NCBI GenBank assembly: GCA_036227345.1
Contig: CP109468.1
Span: forward strand, 7,130,001-7,194,000
Length of the DNA stretch: 64,000 bases
DNA from: Streptomyces sp. NBC_01463
GTDB lineage: Bacteria; Actinomycetota; Actinomycetes; Streptomycetales; Streptomycetaceae
Reading direction: 5' to 3'
In this document: piece after piece, positions 1 through 9,891 of the stretch
How the letters are laid out: the number at the start of each line of letters is the position of its first letter
Numbering within the stretch: the first letter of the stretch is position 1
Position numbers and translations under genes: made by a program
The notes under the pieces: generated by a model
Told to the model about the DNA's origin: nothing
Databases searched by the model: none
Seen by the model: only the letters and a program-made list of their open reading frames with translations

Positions 1-1
1 C

Positions 2-1666
2 GACGGAGTCATCCCCGAGGGCTCGCTGCCCGGTTCGGGCTCCGGCGCCCAGAAGCGCGGCATGTCCAACGCCCTGCTGGTCTCCGGCAAGAGCACCGCG
101 AGCGGAAACCCGATCGCGGTCTTCGGCCCGCAGACCGGCTACTTCGCCCCCCAGCTGATGATGCTCCAGGAGCTCCAGGGCCCCGGCATCAGCGCCCGCG
201 GCGTCTCCTTCGCCGGCGTCGGCATGTACATCCAGATGGGCCGCGGCCAGGACTACGCCTGGAGCGCCACATCGGCGGGCCAGGACATCACCGACACCTA
301 CGCCGTCGACCTGTGCGAGCCCGACGGCTCCGCCCCCACCAAGGACTCCACGCACTACCTCTACCGCGGCGACTGCACCGCCATGGAGAAGCTGGAGAAG
401 TCCAACTCCTGGAAGCCGACCGTCGCCGACTCCACGGCCAAGGGCTCCTACCGGATGCAGGTGTGGCGCACCGGCTACGGCATCGTCACCCACCGCGCCA
501 CGGTGGGCGGCAAGCCGGTCGCGTACACCTCGCTGCGCACCACCTACCGCCACGAGGCCGACTCGATCATCGGCTTCCAGATGCTCAACGACCCGTCGTA
601 CGTCACCGACGCCGCCTCCTTCCAGCAGGCGGCGAGCAACATCGACTACGCCTTCAACTGGTTCTACGCCGACTCCCGCACCGCCGCCTACTACAACAGC
701 GGCATGAACCCGGTGCGCGCCCCGGGCGTCGACCCGGCGCTGCCGGTCAAGGCAGAGAAGGCGTACGAGTGGAAGGGCTACGACCCGGCGGCCAACACCG
801 CGGAGCACACCCCCTTCGCCGAGCACCCGCACTCCAGCGGCCAGGACTACTACGTCTCCTGGAACAACAAGCAGGCCGAGGGGTACGCCTCCGCCGGCTT
901 CGGCCTCAGTGCCGTGCACCGGGCCGATCTGCTCGACGACCGGGTCGCGAAGCTGGTCGAGGAGGGCGGCGTCACCCGCGCCTCCCTCACCCGCGCGATG
1001 GCGGACGCCGCGCTCACCGATCTGCGCGGTGAGCAACTGCTGCCCGAGCTGCTGAAGGTGATCCGCTCCCAGCCGGTCACCGACCCGGAACTCAACGCGG
1101 TGGTCCAGCAACTGGACTCCTGGCGGGCGGCCGGTGCCCAGCGCAAGGAGAGCAGCCCCGGCTCGCACACGTACACCCACGCCGACGCGGTACGGATCAT
1201 GGACGCGTGGTGGCCGAAGCTGGTCGAGGCCGAGTTCAAGCCCGGGCTCGGTGACGATCTGTACGGGGCGCTGACCGCGAACCTCGCCACCGACGAGTCC
1301 CCGGCCGCCAGCCACGGGCCGAGCGGCGCGCACAGCGGTTCGGCGTTCCAGTACGGCTGGTGGGGCTTCGCCGACAAGGACCTGCGCCAGGTGCTCGGAC
1401 AGCAGGTCAAGGGCCCGCTGGCCAGGTCCTACTGCGGCAACGGCGATCTGAGCAGCTGCCGCGCGGCGCTGCTGTCCTCGCTGAAGCAGGCGGCGGCGGT
1501 CCCGGCGGCGGAGGTGTACCCGGCCGACGACAACTGCAAGGCCGGCGAGCAGTGGTGCACCGACTCGATCATCCACCGGGCGCTCGGCGGGATCGCGCAG
1601 AAGGCGATCCACTGGCAGAACCGCCCGACCTACCAGCAGGTGGTGGAGTTCCCGGCACACCGCTGA
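2..1666 (+). CDS. Penicillin acylase family protein (5' end outside window)
   Basis: The frame is open from base 2 to the stop at 1664-1666, giving 554 visible residues of a larger protein; an internal ATG at 62 is not the start. This is the beta-chain part of an Ntn-hydrolase of the penicillin amidase/acylase family, which hydrolyses amide bonds of acylated substrates such as beta-lactams or acyl-homoserine lactones. The visible RGMSNALLVSG (about residues 20-30) looks like the autocleavage site, with the Ser at bases 65-67 as the likely new N-terminal nucleophile. The family's GPQTGYFAPQ and GRGQDYAWS stretches follow. Proteins of this type are normally secreted; the signal peptide lies outside the window. 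Family assignment is secure, substrate unknown. Confidence 0.9.
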   Translation, partial: DGVIPEGSLPGSGSGAQKRGMSNALLVSGKSTASGNPIAVFGPQTGYFAPQLMMLQELQGPGISARGVSFAGVGMYIQMGRGQDYAWSATSAGQDITDTYAVDLCEPDGSAPTKDSTHYLYRGDCTAMEKLEKSNSWKPTVADSTAKGSYRMQVWRTGYGIVTHRATVGGKPVAYTSLRTTYRHEADSIIGFQMLNDPSYVTDAASFQQAASNIDYAFNWFYADSRTAAYYNSGMNPVRAPGVDPALPVKAEKAYEWKGYDPAANTAEHTPFAEHPHSSGQDYYVSWNNKQAEGYASAGFGLSAVHRADLLDDRVAKLVEEGGVTRASLTRAMADAALTDLRGEQLLPELLKVIRSQPVTDPELNAVVQQLDSWRAAGAQRKESSPGSHTYTHADAVRIMDAWWPKLVEAEFKPGLGDDLYGALTANLATDESPAASHGPSGAHSGSAFQYGWWGFADKDLRQVLGQQVKGPLARSYCGNGDLSSCRAALLSSLKQAAAVPAAEVYPADDNCKAGEQWCTDSIIHRALGGIAQKAIHWQNRPTYQQVVEFPAHR

Positions 1667-1718
1667 ACCGGCGCGCCGGGCACATCAGGCCCGTCCGGCG
1701 ACCGAGGACGGAACCGGT

Positions 1719-1756
1719 TCGCCGGGCGGGCCCGCACACGACGGCCCGCCCGGCGA
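1719..1756. terminator. Bidirectional hairpin terminator
   Basis: A perfect 14-bp inverted repeat (TCGCCGGGCGGGCC at 1719-1732, its complement at 1743-1756) with a 10-nt loop lies between two convergent genes. There is no T-run, as is common in Streptomyces. Confidence 0.75.
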
Positions 1757-1763
1757 CACGGGC

Positions 1764-3041
1764 TCACCGGTACTGCAGGTACCGCTTCCGCACCGCCCGG
1801 AACGCGGCGAGGTCATCCGCCCACGCCCCCACCACCTCATCGGTGTCCGCCCCCGCGTCGATCATCGTGCGGACCCGGGTGTTGCCGGTGAGCTTGTCGA
1901 TCCAGTTGTCGGAGCGCCAGGCGAACCCGCTCCAGGTCTGCTTCGCCGTCACCAGCAGCGCGATCCCGGTGCGGACCGGGTCGAAGACCTCGCGGTCCTG
2001 GACGTGCAGCTGGACGCCGCCCACCGTCTTGCCCTGGAACTTGGAGAACGTCGGCGCGAAGTACGCCTCGCGGAACGCCACTCCGGGCAGGCCGAGCGCG
2101 TTCGCCGCGGCCGCCCAGGTGTGGTCGATCCCCTCGGCGCCGAGCAGTTCGAACGGGCGGGTGGTGCCGCGCCCCTCGGAGAGGTTGGTGCCCTCGAAGA
2201 GGCAGGTGCCCGAGTAGACGAGCGCGGTGTCCGGCGTCGGCATGTTGGGGCTCGGCGGCACCCACGGCAGCCCGGTCGCGTCGAAGAAGTCCGAGCGCGA
2301 CCACCCCGACATCTTCACAATCTCCAGGTCGGCCGGACGGTCCGCGAGGAACTCCCCGTTGAACAGCAGTGCCAGTTCGGTGACGGTCATGCCGTGCGCC
2401 TGCGAGATCTCCCGGCGCCCCACGAAGGTGCCGAACGCGGGATCGAGCACCGGGCCGAGCGCGGCCCGCCCGGTCACCGGGTTCGGCCGGTCCAGCACCA
2501 CGAACCTCTTCCCCGCGAGGGCCGCCGCCTCCATGCAGTCGTACAGCGTCCAGATGTACGTGTAGAAACGGGCGCCCGCGTCCTGGATGTCGAAGACGAC
2601 CGTGTCCACGCCGGACGCCGTGAACACGTCGGCGAGGGCCTGCCCGTTCTTGAGGTACGTGTCGTAGACCGGCAGTCCGGTCGCCGGGTCGTCGTAGCGC
2701 CCCTCGGAGCCGCCCGCCTGCGCGGTGCCGCGGAAGCCGTGCTCGGGGCCGAAGACGGCGGTCAGGTTCACCCGGCCGTCGGGGTGCATCACATCGACGA
2801 TGTGCTCCACGCCGGACGTGATCCCGGTCGGGTTCGTGACCACACCGACCCGCTGCCCCTTCAGCAGGGCGTAACCGTCCGCCGCCAGCCGGTCGAAGCC
2901 GGTGCGGACCCGGCCGTGTCCGCCGCCGTGCCCCTTGCCGTGCGAGGGGAGGGCGGCCGCGGGTCCTGCCGATGCGGCGGTCGCCGCGAGGGCTCCGACC
3001 GCACCGCCGGCGGCCAGCAATCCACGCCTGGACAGGCTCAT
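1764..3041 (-). CDS. DUF1343 / NamZ-type exo-beta-N-acetylmuramidase, secreted
   Basis: 425 aa. The start at 3041 is chosen because GGAGGT lies just upstream; an in-frame ATG at 3083 would add a poorly conserved basic leader. The N-terminus MSLSRRGLLAAGG followed by a hydrophobic Ala-rich stretch looks like a Tat signal peptide. The body is the DUF1343 (YbbC/NamZ) domain: GVVTNPTGI, FGPEHGFRG, DTVVFDIQDAGARFYTY and LDRPNP. In Bacillus, NamZ removes terminal MurNAc from peptidoglycan fragments, so a role in wall turnover or muropeptide recovery outside the cell is expected. It is divergent from the SDR operon. Family identity is strong; enzymatic activity is by analogy. Confidence 0.88.
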   Translation of the reverse strand: MSLSRRGLLAAGGAVGALAATAASAGPAAALPSHGKGHGGGHGRVRTGFDRLAADGYALLKGQRVGVVTNPTGITSGVEHIVDVMHPDGRVNLTAVFGPEHGFRGTAQAGGSEGRYDDPATGLPVYDTYLKNGQALADVFTASGVDTVVFDIQDAGARFYTYIWTLYDCMEAAALAGKRFVVLDRPNPVTGRAALGPVLDPAFGTFVGRREISQAHGMTVTELALLFNGEFLADRPADLEIVKMSGWSRSDFFDATGLPWVPPSPNMPTPDTALVYSGTCLFEGTNLSEGRGTTRPFELLGAEGIDHTWAAAANALGLPGVAFREAYFAPTFSKFQGKTVGGVQLHVQDREVFDPVRTGIALLVTAKQTWSGFAWRSDNWIDKLTGNTRVRTMIDAGADTDEVVGAWADDLAAFRAVRKRYLQYR

Positions 3042-3171
3042 TCGGCTACCTCCATGATCGCGACGTCTGTCATGGTCACGCACGCTAGCGCGGGTACGGG
3101 CCGCAGGGAACGAGCTGGACGGGGCGGCTGTGCCCGGAGTGGCGGATGAGACGGCCCGACCCCTTCCCCGG

Positions 3172-3187
3172 CGACATACCGACCGGT
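3172..3187 (+). promoter_or_regulatory. Candidate TetR operator, copy 1
   Basis: CGACATACCGACCGGT lies 38 bp before the SDR start at 3225. The same 16-mer with one C/T change occurs on the minus strand at 9783-9798, in front of the phosphotransferase operon. The shared element suggests one regulator for both operons, most simply the TetR protein encoded at 5682-6275. Confidence 0.6.
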
Positions 3188-3224
3188 TAGTCTGCCGGTG
3201 CAGTCGGCTGAGAGAGGCGGGACG

Positions 3225-3989
3225 ATGAGTACGGTGCAGGGCGCTGGCGTAGTGGTCACGGGGGCCGGAGGCGGCATCGGCGCCGCGCTGGCCCGCAGAT
3301 TCGCCGCCGAGGGCGCGCGGGTCGTGGTCAACGACCTCGACGAGAGCCGGATCAAGGCGCTCGCCGAGGAGATCGGCGGCACCGCGGTCGCCGGGGACGC
3401 CTCACAGATCGTCGACGCCGCCCGCGACGCGCTGGACGGCACCGTGGACGTCTACTGCGCCAACGCCGGCCTCGCCTCGCCCGGTGACGTATTCGCCGAC
3501 GAGGACGTCTGGGCAGCCGCCTGGGACGTCAACGTGATGGCCCACGTCCGTGCGGCCAGGGCGCTCCTCCCGGACTGGCTGGAGCGCGGCAGCGGCAGGT
3601 TCGTCTCCACGGCCTCCGCCGCCGGACTCCTCACGATGATCGGCGCGGCGCCCTACAGCGTCACCAAGCACGGCGCGGTCGCCTTCGCCGAATGGCTCTC
3701 CCTCACCTACCGCCACCGCGGCATCAAGGTGCACGCGATCTGCCCGCAGGGCGTGCGTACGGACATGCTCACCGGCGCCGGATCGGCCGGGAAGCTCGTC
3801 CTCGCCCCCGGCGCGATCGAGCCCGAGGCCGTCGCCGACGCCCTCTTCGACGCGATGGCCGAGGACCGCTTCCTCGTTCTGCCCCACCCCGAGGTGGCCA
3901 ACTACTACGGGGCCAGGGCCGAGGACACCGATCGCTGGCTCCGCGGCATGAACCGCCTCCAGCGCACATGGGAGGAGACCGGAGCATGA
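3225..3989 (+). CDS. SDR family oxidoreductase (LvaD-like candidate)
   Basis: 254 aa classical short-chain dehydrogenase. It has the TGAGGGIG nucleotide-binding glycine motif near residue 12, CANAGLA at mid-length and the catalytic YSVTKHGAVAF. The ATG at 3225 is preceded by a weak AGAGGCGGG ribosome site. The stop overlaps the start of the acyl-CoA ligase as ATGA, so the two are translationally coupled, and a TetR gene follows. It probably reduces or oxidises a hydroxyacyl/ketoacyl-CoA intermediate. The exact substrate cannot be read from sequence. Confidence 0.88.
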   Translation: MSTVQGAGVVVTGAGGGIGAALARRFAAEGARVVVNDLDESRIKALAEEIGGTAVAGDASQIVDAARDALDGTVDVYCANAGLASPGDVFADEDVWAAAWDVNVMAHVRAARALLPDWLERGSGRFVSTASAAGLLTMIGAAPYSVTKHGAVAFAEWLSLTYRHRGIKVHAICPQGVRTDMLTGAGSAGKLVLAPGAIEPEAVADALFDAMAEDRFLVLPHPEVANYYGARAEDTDRWLRGMNRLQRTWEETGA

Positions 3990-5653
3990 GCGAGTCGATC
4001 TACGCGGCCAAGCCCTGGCTCCCGCTGCTCAGCGAGGCCCAGCGGGCCCCCGTCAGTCCCGCCGGGACCCTGGTGCACGCCTTCCGCGACTCCGTGGCCC
4101 GGACCCCCGGCCACCCGGCACTCGCCTACTTCGACGGACGTCTCAGCTACGCCGAGACCGACGAGCTCTCCGACTCCGTGGCCGGGCACCTCGCCGCCCG
4201 GGGGCTGGAGCGCGGCGACCGGGTCGCGATCATGCTGCAGAACTCCCCGCACTTCGTCCTCGCGCTGCTCGGCGCCTGGAAGGCCGGGGCGACGGTCGTC
4301 CCGCTCAACCCGATGTACAAGTCCGCCGAGGTCGGCCACGTACTGAAGGACGCCGAGGTCACGGCGCTGATCTGCTCCGACCGTGCCTGGGAGGCGTATC
4401 TGCGGGACACCGCGGCCGCCGCCCCGTCCGTCCGGATCGCCGTCACCGCCTGCGAGCTCGACCTCCAGACGAAGAACGACGAGCGGGTGCTGAACTTCGA
4501 CCGGCTGCCCGCAGCCGACGACGCGGACGATCTGGTGACCGTCGCCCGGCAGGGCCTCCCGGCCCCCGCCGGCCGCGAACTCACCGCCGCCGACGTGGCG
4601 CTGATCAGCTACACCTCCGGGACCAGCGGCACCCCCAAGGGCGCCCTGAACTCCCACGGCAACATCATGGTCAACGCCGAGCGCCAGCGCACCGGCCACC
4701 CCATCGCCGAGGGCGCCGCCTACTTCGCGCTCGCCCCGCTCTTCCACATCACCGGCATGGTCTGCCAGCTGGCCGCCTGCCTCACCAACGCGGGCACCCT
4801 GGTCCTGGCCTACCGCTTCCACCCCGGTGTCGTCCTCGACGCCTTCGCCGAGCACCGCCCCGCGTACACCGTCGGCCCGTCGACCGCCTTCATGGCGCTC
4901 GCCGCGACCCCCGGTGTCACGCCCGGGCACTTCGCCTCCTTCCAGGTGATCTCCTCCGGCGGCGCGCCGCTGCCGCCCGCGCTCGTCGAGAAGTTCCGGT
5001 CGGGCCTGGGCCCGTACATCCGCAACGGCTACGGCCTCACCGAGTGCACCGCCCCCTGCGCCTCGGTGCCGCCCGAGCGCGAGGCGCCCGTCGACCCGGT
5101 CTCCGGCACCCTCTCGGTCGGCGTGCCCGGCCCGGACACCGTCGTGCGGATCATCGACGAGAACGGCGCGGACGTGCCGTTCGGCGAACAGGGCGAGATC
5201 GCGGTGCGCGGCCCGCAGGTCGTCTCCGGCTACTGGCGGCTGCCCGAGGCAACCGCAGTCGCGTTCCCGGACGGCGAGCTGCGCACCGGCGACATCGGCT
5301 TCATGGACCGCGAGGGCTGGCTCTACGTCGTCGACCGCAAGAAGGACATGATCAACGCGTCCGGCTTCAAGGTCTGGCCGCGAGAGGTCGAGGACGTCCT
5401 CTACACCCACCCGGCCGTGCGCGAGGCCGCCGTCGTCGGCGTCCCGGACGCCTACCGCGGCGAGACGGTCCGCGCCTACGTCAGTCTGCGGCCCGGCGCC
5501 TCGGTCGAACCCGATGAATTGGGTGCGTACTGCAAGGAACGGCTCGCCGCGTACAAGTACCCGCGCGAAGTCGAGATCCTGGCGGAACTTCCCAAGACCG
5601 CAAGTGGGAAGATCCTCAGGCGGGAACTGCGTTCACCCCGTGAGAACGGTTGA
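3986..5653 (+). CDS. AMP-dependent acyl-CoA synthetase (class I adenylate-forming ligase)
   Basis: 555 aa. All ligase core motifs are present: YTSGTSGTPKG (ATP-binding P-loop, about residue 205), YGLTE, GELRTGDIGFMD, the hinge region VDRKKDMI, and the C-terminal catalytic Lys in PKTASGKILRREL. It should activate a carboxylic acid to its CoA thioester with ATP. It is coupled by a 4-nt overlap to the upstream SDR and followed after 28 bp by a TetR regulator, forming one operon. The arrangement fits a fatty or short hydroxy/keto acid pathway; compare LvaE of the Pseudomonas levulinate operon. Chain-length preference is unknown. Confidence 0.92.
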   Translation: MSESIYAAKPWLPLLSEAQRAPVSPAGTLVHAFRDSVARTPGHPALAYFDGRLSYAETDELSDSVAGHLAARGLERGDRVAIMLQNSPHFVLALLGAWKAGATVVPLNPMYKSAEVGHVLKDAEVTALICSDRAWEAYLRDTAAAAPSVRIAVTACELDLQTKNDERVLNFDRLPAADDADDLVTVARQGLPAPAGRELTAADVALISYTSGTSGTPKGALNSHGNIMVNAERQRTGHPIAEGAAYFALAPLFHITGMVCQLAACLTNAGTLVLAYRFHPGVVLDAFAEHRPAYTVGPSTAFMALAATPGVTPGHFASFQVISSGGAPLPPALVEKFRSGLGPYIRNGYGLTECTAPCASVPPEREAPVDPVSGTLSVGVPGPDTVVRIIDENGADVPFGEQGEIAVRGPQVVSGYWRLPEATAVAFPDGELRTGDIGFMDREGWLYVVDRKKDMINASGFKVWPREVEDVLYTHPAVREAAVVGVPDAYRGETVRAYVSLRPGASVEPDELGAYCKERLAAYKYPREVEILAELPKTASGKILRRELRSPRENG

Positions 5654-5681
5654 CCCACAGCACGGAAGGAAGGTGGCGGCT

Positions 5682-6275
5682 ATGGCCAAGGCGACGGACG
5701 GGAGCGGTACCCCCGTCCCGCAGCGGCTGCTGGCCGCCGCCACGCGGCTCTTCGCCGAGCAGGGGTACGACCGCACCTCGGTCCAGGAGATCGTCGAGGC
5801 GGCCGGCGTCACCAAGGGCGCGCTCTACCACTACTTCGGCTCCAAGGAGGACCTCCTCCAGGAGGTCTACGCCCGGGTGCTGCGGCTCCAGCAGGAGCGG
5901 CTCGACGCCTTCGCTGGCGCCGACGCACCCGTCGAGCAGCGGCTGCGCGACGCCGCGGCCGACGTGGTCGTCACCACCATCGAGAACCTCGACGACGCCT
6001 CGATCTTCTTCCGCTCCATGCACCATCTGAGCCCGGAGAAGAACAAGCAGGTACGGGTGGAGCGGCGCCGCTACCACGAGCGCTTCCGGGCGCTCGTGGA
6101 AGAGGGGCAGCGCAGCGGGGTGTTCTCCACGGCCACCCCGGCGGACCTGATCGTCGACTACCACTTCGGCTCGGTCCACCACCTGTCGACGTGGTACCGG
6201 CCGGACGGCCCGCTCACCCAGCAGGAGGTCGCCGACCACCTCGCCGACCTGCTGCTGCGCGCGCTGCGGCCGTAG
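5682..6275 (+). CDS. TetR/AcrR family regulator of the acyl-CoA operons
   Basis: 197 aa. The N-terminal helix-turn-helix is typical (LFAEQGYDRTSVQEIVEAAG then ALYHYFGSKEDLL, residues about 20-60); the C-terminal half is the variable ligand-binding domain. A GGAAGGAAGG ribosome site precedes the ATG at 5682. It is the last gene of the SDR-ligase operon. Two matching copies of CGACATACCGACYGGT, before this operon and before the phosphotransferase-acyl-CoA dehydrogenase operon, are its best candidate operators. The ligand is likely an acyl-CoA of the pathway (inference). Confidence 0.9.
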   Translation: MAKATDGSGTPVPQRLLAAATRLFAEQGYDRTSVQEIVEAAGVTKGALYHYFGSKEDLLQEVYARVLRLQQERLDAFAGADAPVEQRLRDAAADVVVTTIENLDDASIFFRSMHHLSPEKNKQVRVERRRYHERFRALVEEGQRSGVFSTATPADLIVDYHFGSVHHLSTWYRPDGPLTQQEVADHLADLLLRALRP

Positions 6276-6283
6276 GGCGCTCG

Positions 6284-7162
6284 TCAGGCCCTGCTGCCGG
6301 CCAGCCGGCCCAGCAGGGCCTCGGCCGCCGGATTGCGCGGCCGGGGCGCCCGGCCCACCAGCAGCACCGTCCGGCCCGGCTCCGGCTGCCGGATGCTCAC
6401 GCACGGCAGTCCGGCGTCCTCGCCGATCCGGCGCGGCACGATCGCCACGCCGATCCCCGCCCGGACGAGATCGACGAGCAGCCGGATCTGGGTGACATCG
6501 CAGGTGATCCGGCGCTCCAGGCCGCAGTGCGCGGCCAGCCGCCGCACCGCGGTCTCCAGGCCGGTGCCCGCCCGGAAGTCCACGAACGGCTCGTCGGCGA
6601 GGTCCTTGACCAGGGTGCGGCCGGCCGTCGCCAGCCGGTGGCCGGGCGCCGTGATCAGCACCAGGTCCTCCTGCCAGGACGCGAACGCCATGATGCCTTC
6701 CGGGAGTTCGGCCGCGTCCGGCGCGAGATAGGCGAGATCCAGCTCACCCGCCCGCACCCCCGCCACCAGCTCCGGAGTCGTCGCCTCGCGCAGCGAGATC
6801 TGCACCCCGGGCCACAGCCGGTGGAACAGGGCCAGCTCGGCGGCCAGATCCACGCAGGTCAGCGTCTGGATCGTGCCGATCCGCACCCGCCCGGTGGCCA
6901 GCCCCGACACGGCGGCCACCGCGTCACGCGCCGCGTCCGTCCCGGCCAGCACCGTACGGGCCGAGGGCAGCAGCGCCCGGCCCGCCTCGGTGAGCACCAC
7001 CCGGCGGCCGGTCCGTTCGAACAGGTCGGCCCCCAGCTCCCGTTCGAGGTTGCGGACGGAGGTGCTCAGCGCGGACTGCACGATCAGCTCGGCGCGGGCG
7101 GCGGCGGTGAAACTGCCGTGCGTGATCACCGCCATGAAATGGCGGAGCTGGCGAATCTCCAT
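6284..7162 (-). CDS. LysR family transcriptional regulator
   Basis: 292 aa. The start at 7162 gives the canonical LysR N-terminus MEIRQLRHFMAVITHGSFTA with the winged HTH in residues 1-60 (NLERELGADLFERTGRRVVLTEAG). The rest is the periplasmic-binding-protein-like effector domain. It runs convergently with the TetR gene (8-bp gap) and is divergent from a very small ORF at 7237. A 12-bp palindrome CGAACGCGTTCG lies in the divergent region. Its target may be itself, the small ORF, or a distant operon. Confidence 0.9.
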   Translation of the reverse strand: MEIRQLRHFMAVITHGSFTAAARAELIVQSALSTSVRNLERELGADLFERTGRRVVLTEAGRALLPSARTVLAGTDAARDAVAAVSGLATGRVRIGTIQTLTCVDLAAELALFHRLWPGVQISLREATTPELVAGVRAGELDLAYLAPDAAELPEGIMAFASWQEDLVLITAPGHRLATAGRTLVKDLADEPFVDFRAGTGLETAVRRLAAHCGLERRITCDVTQIRLLVDLVRAGIGVAIVPRRIGEDAGLPCVSIRQPEPGRTVLLVGRAPRPRNPAAEALLGRLAGSRA

Positions 7163-7206
7163 CCATCTACGGTAGCGATCACAGCCAGCGAATCCATCTG
7201 TTGGAC

Positions 7207-7218
7207 CGAACGCGTTCG
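7207..7218. promoter_or_regulatory. 12-bp perfect palindrome between LysR gene and small ORF
   Basis: CGAACGCGTTCG lies 45 bp upstream of the LysR start and 19 bp before the small ORF start. It is a candidate regulator site, unproven. Confidence 0.35.
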
Positions 7219-7236
7219 CGGGGTGAAGGTGGATAC

Positions 7237-7401
7237 ATGGCGCACATCCAGGTTTCGACGCGTGTTCCCCCTCTGTGGAACGTGGCCTACGGGCCGCACC
7301 GCCCGAGGGTCGTCCGGGTCCTCGCCCGCTGCCTGCTGCGGGTACGGGCCTTCGCCCGCGAACTGGCACTCGCCGACCACGTGCCGTACGGCGGTTACTG
7401 A
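7237..7401 (+). CDS. Small hypothetical protein, 54 aa
   Basis: ATG at 7237 is preceded by GAAGGTGG at good spacing. The product is basic and Arg/Leu-rich with a Tyr-Gly-Gly-Tyr C-terminus, and has no signal peptide or transmembrane segment. It is divergent from the LysR gene and ends just before a strong hairpin (7408-7437), which is consistent with a genuine transcription unit. I do not recognise the family; it could also be spurious. Confidence 0.4.
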   Translation: MAHIQVSTRVPPLWNVAYGPHRPRVVRVLARCLLRVRAFARELALADHVPYGGY

Positions 7402-7407
7402 CATCGC

Positions 7408-7437
7408 CGCGGGCCCGCACCGGGGTGCGGGCCCGCG
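7408..7437. terminator. Bidirectional hairpin terminator
   Basis: A perfect inverted repeat, CGCGGGCCCGCACC at 7408-7421 and its complement at 7424-7437 (about 12 bp with a small loop), lies between the small ORF and the convergent acyl-CoA dehydrogenase. Confidence 0.75.
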
Positions 7438-7448
7438 ACACCGGTGCC

Positions 7449-8699
<1,251 letters not shown>

Positions 8700-8707
8700 G
8701 GGGTGGA

Positions 8708-9736
8708 TCAGCCTTCCTGGAGGGTGGTGAGGCCGTGCTCGATGAAGACGGGGACGAGGTCGCCGATGCGGTCGAAGCCGCCGCCGACCGTCTGGCCCAG
8801 GGTGTAGCGGTAGTGGATGCCCTCCAGGATCACGGCGAGCTTGAACCAGGCGAACGCCGTGTACCAGGAGATGCCCGAGGTGTCCCGGCCGGAGCGGGCC
8901 GCGTAGCGCTCGATCAGCTCGGCGGGGGAGGGGTGGCCGGCGGCCCCGCTGGTGGTGGAGACCGGGGATTCGGGCAGCCCCAGGTCGGAGCTGTACATGA
9001 CCAGCAGTCCGAGGTCGGTGAGCGGGTCGCCGAGCGTCGACATCTCCCAGTCGAGGACGGCCTTGATCTCGTCGTCCGCGCCGATCAGCACGTTGTCCAG
9101 GCGGTAGTCGCCGTGGATGACGGTCGGGGCGGGGGAGCCGGGGAGCTGCCGGCCGAGTGCCGCGTGCAGCTCGTCGATGCCCGGCAGCTCGCGGTTGCGG
9201 GAGGCGTCCAGCTGCTTCCCCCAGCGGCGCAGCTGACGGTCGAGGAAGCCCTCGGGGCGCCCGAAGTCGCCGAGGCCGACGGCCTGCGGGTCGACGGCGT
9301 GCAGCTCCACGAGGGTGTCGACCAGGCTCAGTACGGCCTTGCGGGTGCGCTCGGCGCCCAGCGGGGCGAGCTGCTCGGCGGTGCGGTACGGGGTGCCCTC
9401 GACGTACTCCATGACGTAGAAGGGGGAGCCGATGACCGAGTCGTCCTCGCAGAGCAGCACCGGTTCGGGGACCGGGACGGCCGTCGGGTGCAGCCCGCTG
9501 ATCACCCGGTGCTCGCGCTTCATGTCGTGCGCGGTCGCCAGCACATGACCCAGCGGCGGCCGTCGGACCACCCAGCGGCCGGTGCCGTCCGCCACCGTGA
9601 CGACGTAGGTGAGGTTCGACCGTCCGCCCTCGATGAGCCGGGCCTCGAGCGGTCCGTTCACCAGGCCCGGCCGCTCGCGGTCGAGATGTCCGCGCAACCG
9701 GTCGAGGTCGAGACCTGGCGGGTGGACTTGGCTCAT
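8708..9736 (-). CDS. APH-like phosphotransferase (LvaA / ACAD10-11 kinase type)
   Basis: 342 aa. The start at 9736 is chosen for GGAGGTGCG just upstream; a further ATG at 9775 lacks this. The kinase fold shows the nucleotide-binding region GGRSNLTYVV, the catalytic loop VIHGDYRLDNVLI and the metal-binding AVLDWEMSTLGDPLTDLG, the pattern of the ACAD10/ACAD11 N-terminal kinases and of LvaA. These phosphorylate the 4-hydroxyl of 4-hydroxyacyl-CoAs. It is the first gene of a two-gene operon with the acyl-CoA dehydrogenase. It is not expected to be an antibiotic resistance enzyme despite the fold. Confidence 0.88.
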   Translation of the reverse strand: MSQVHPPGLDLDRLRGHLDRERPGLVNGPLEARLIEGGRSNLTYVVTVADGTGRWVVRRPPLGHVLATAHDMKREHRVISGLHPTAVPVPEPVLLCEDDSVIGSPFYVMEYVEGTPYRTAEQLAPLGAERTRKAVLSLVDTLVELHAVDPQAVGLGDFGRPEGFLDRQLRRWGKQLDASRNRELPGIDELHAALGRQLPGSPAPTVIHGDYRLDNVLIGADDEIKAVLDWEMSTLGDPLTDLGLLVMYSSDLGLPESPVSTTSGAAGHPSPAELIERYAARSGRDTSGISWYTAFAWFKLAVILEGIHYRYTLGQTVGGGFDRIGDLVPVFIEHGLTTLQEG

Positions 9737-9782
9737 CGTGCGCACCTCCGGGGTGAATAAATCGTCGGTGTTCATGATGCCG

Positions 9783-9798
9783 ACCAGTCGGTATGTCG
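9783..9798 (-). promoter_or_regulatory. Candidate TetR operator, copy 2
   Basis: On the minus strand this reads CGACATACCGACTGGT, 46 bp before the phosphotransferase start. It sits in the larger palindrome CCGACCAGTCGG (plus strand). It differs from the copy at 3172-3187 by one base. Confidence 0.6.
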
Positions 9799-9879
9799 TC
9801 CAGTGAACTCCGGGAACGGAATGTGCGGAATCCCGGTCCGCATGGTGGCCGGACTCTGGCCTTCAGTCGTATCCCTGAA

Positions 9880-9885
9880 TAGAGT
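9880..9885 (+). promoter_or_regulatory. -10 element of a probable leaderless promoter
   Basis: TAGAGT ends 6 bases before the ATG at 9892, and there is no Shine-Dalgarno sequence, as expected for a leaderless Streptomyces mRNA. Confidence 0.45.
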
Positions 9886-9891
9886 TCACGT

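Noticed and set aside
8708..9736. Aminoglycoside resistance gene
   Set aside because: The APH-like motifs are those of acyl-CoA-linked kinases (LDWEMSTLGDPLTDLG), and the gene is in an operon with an acyl-CoA dehydrogenase.
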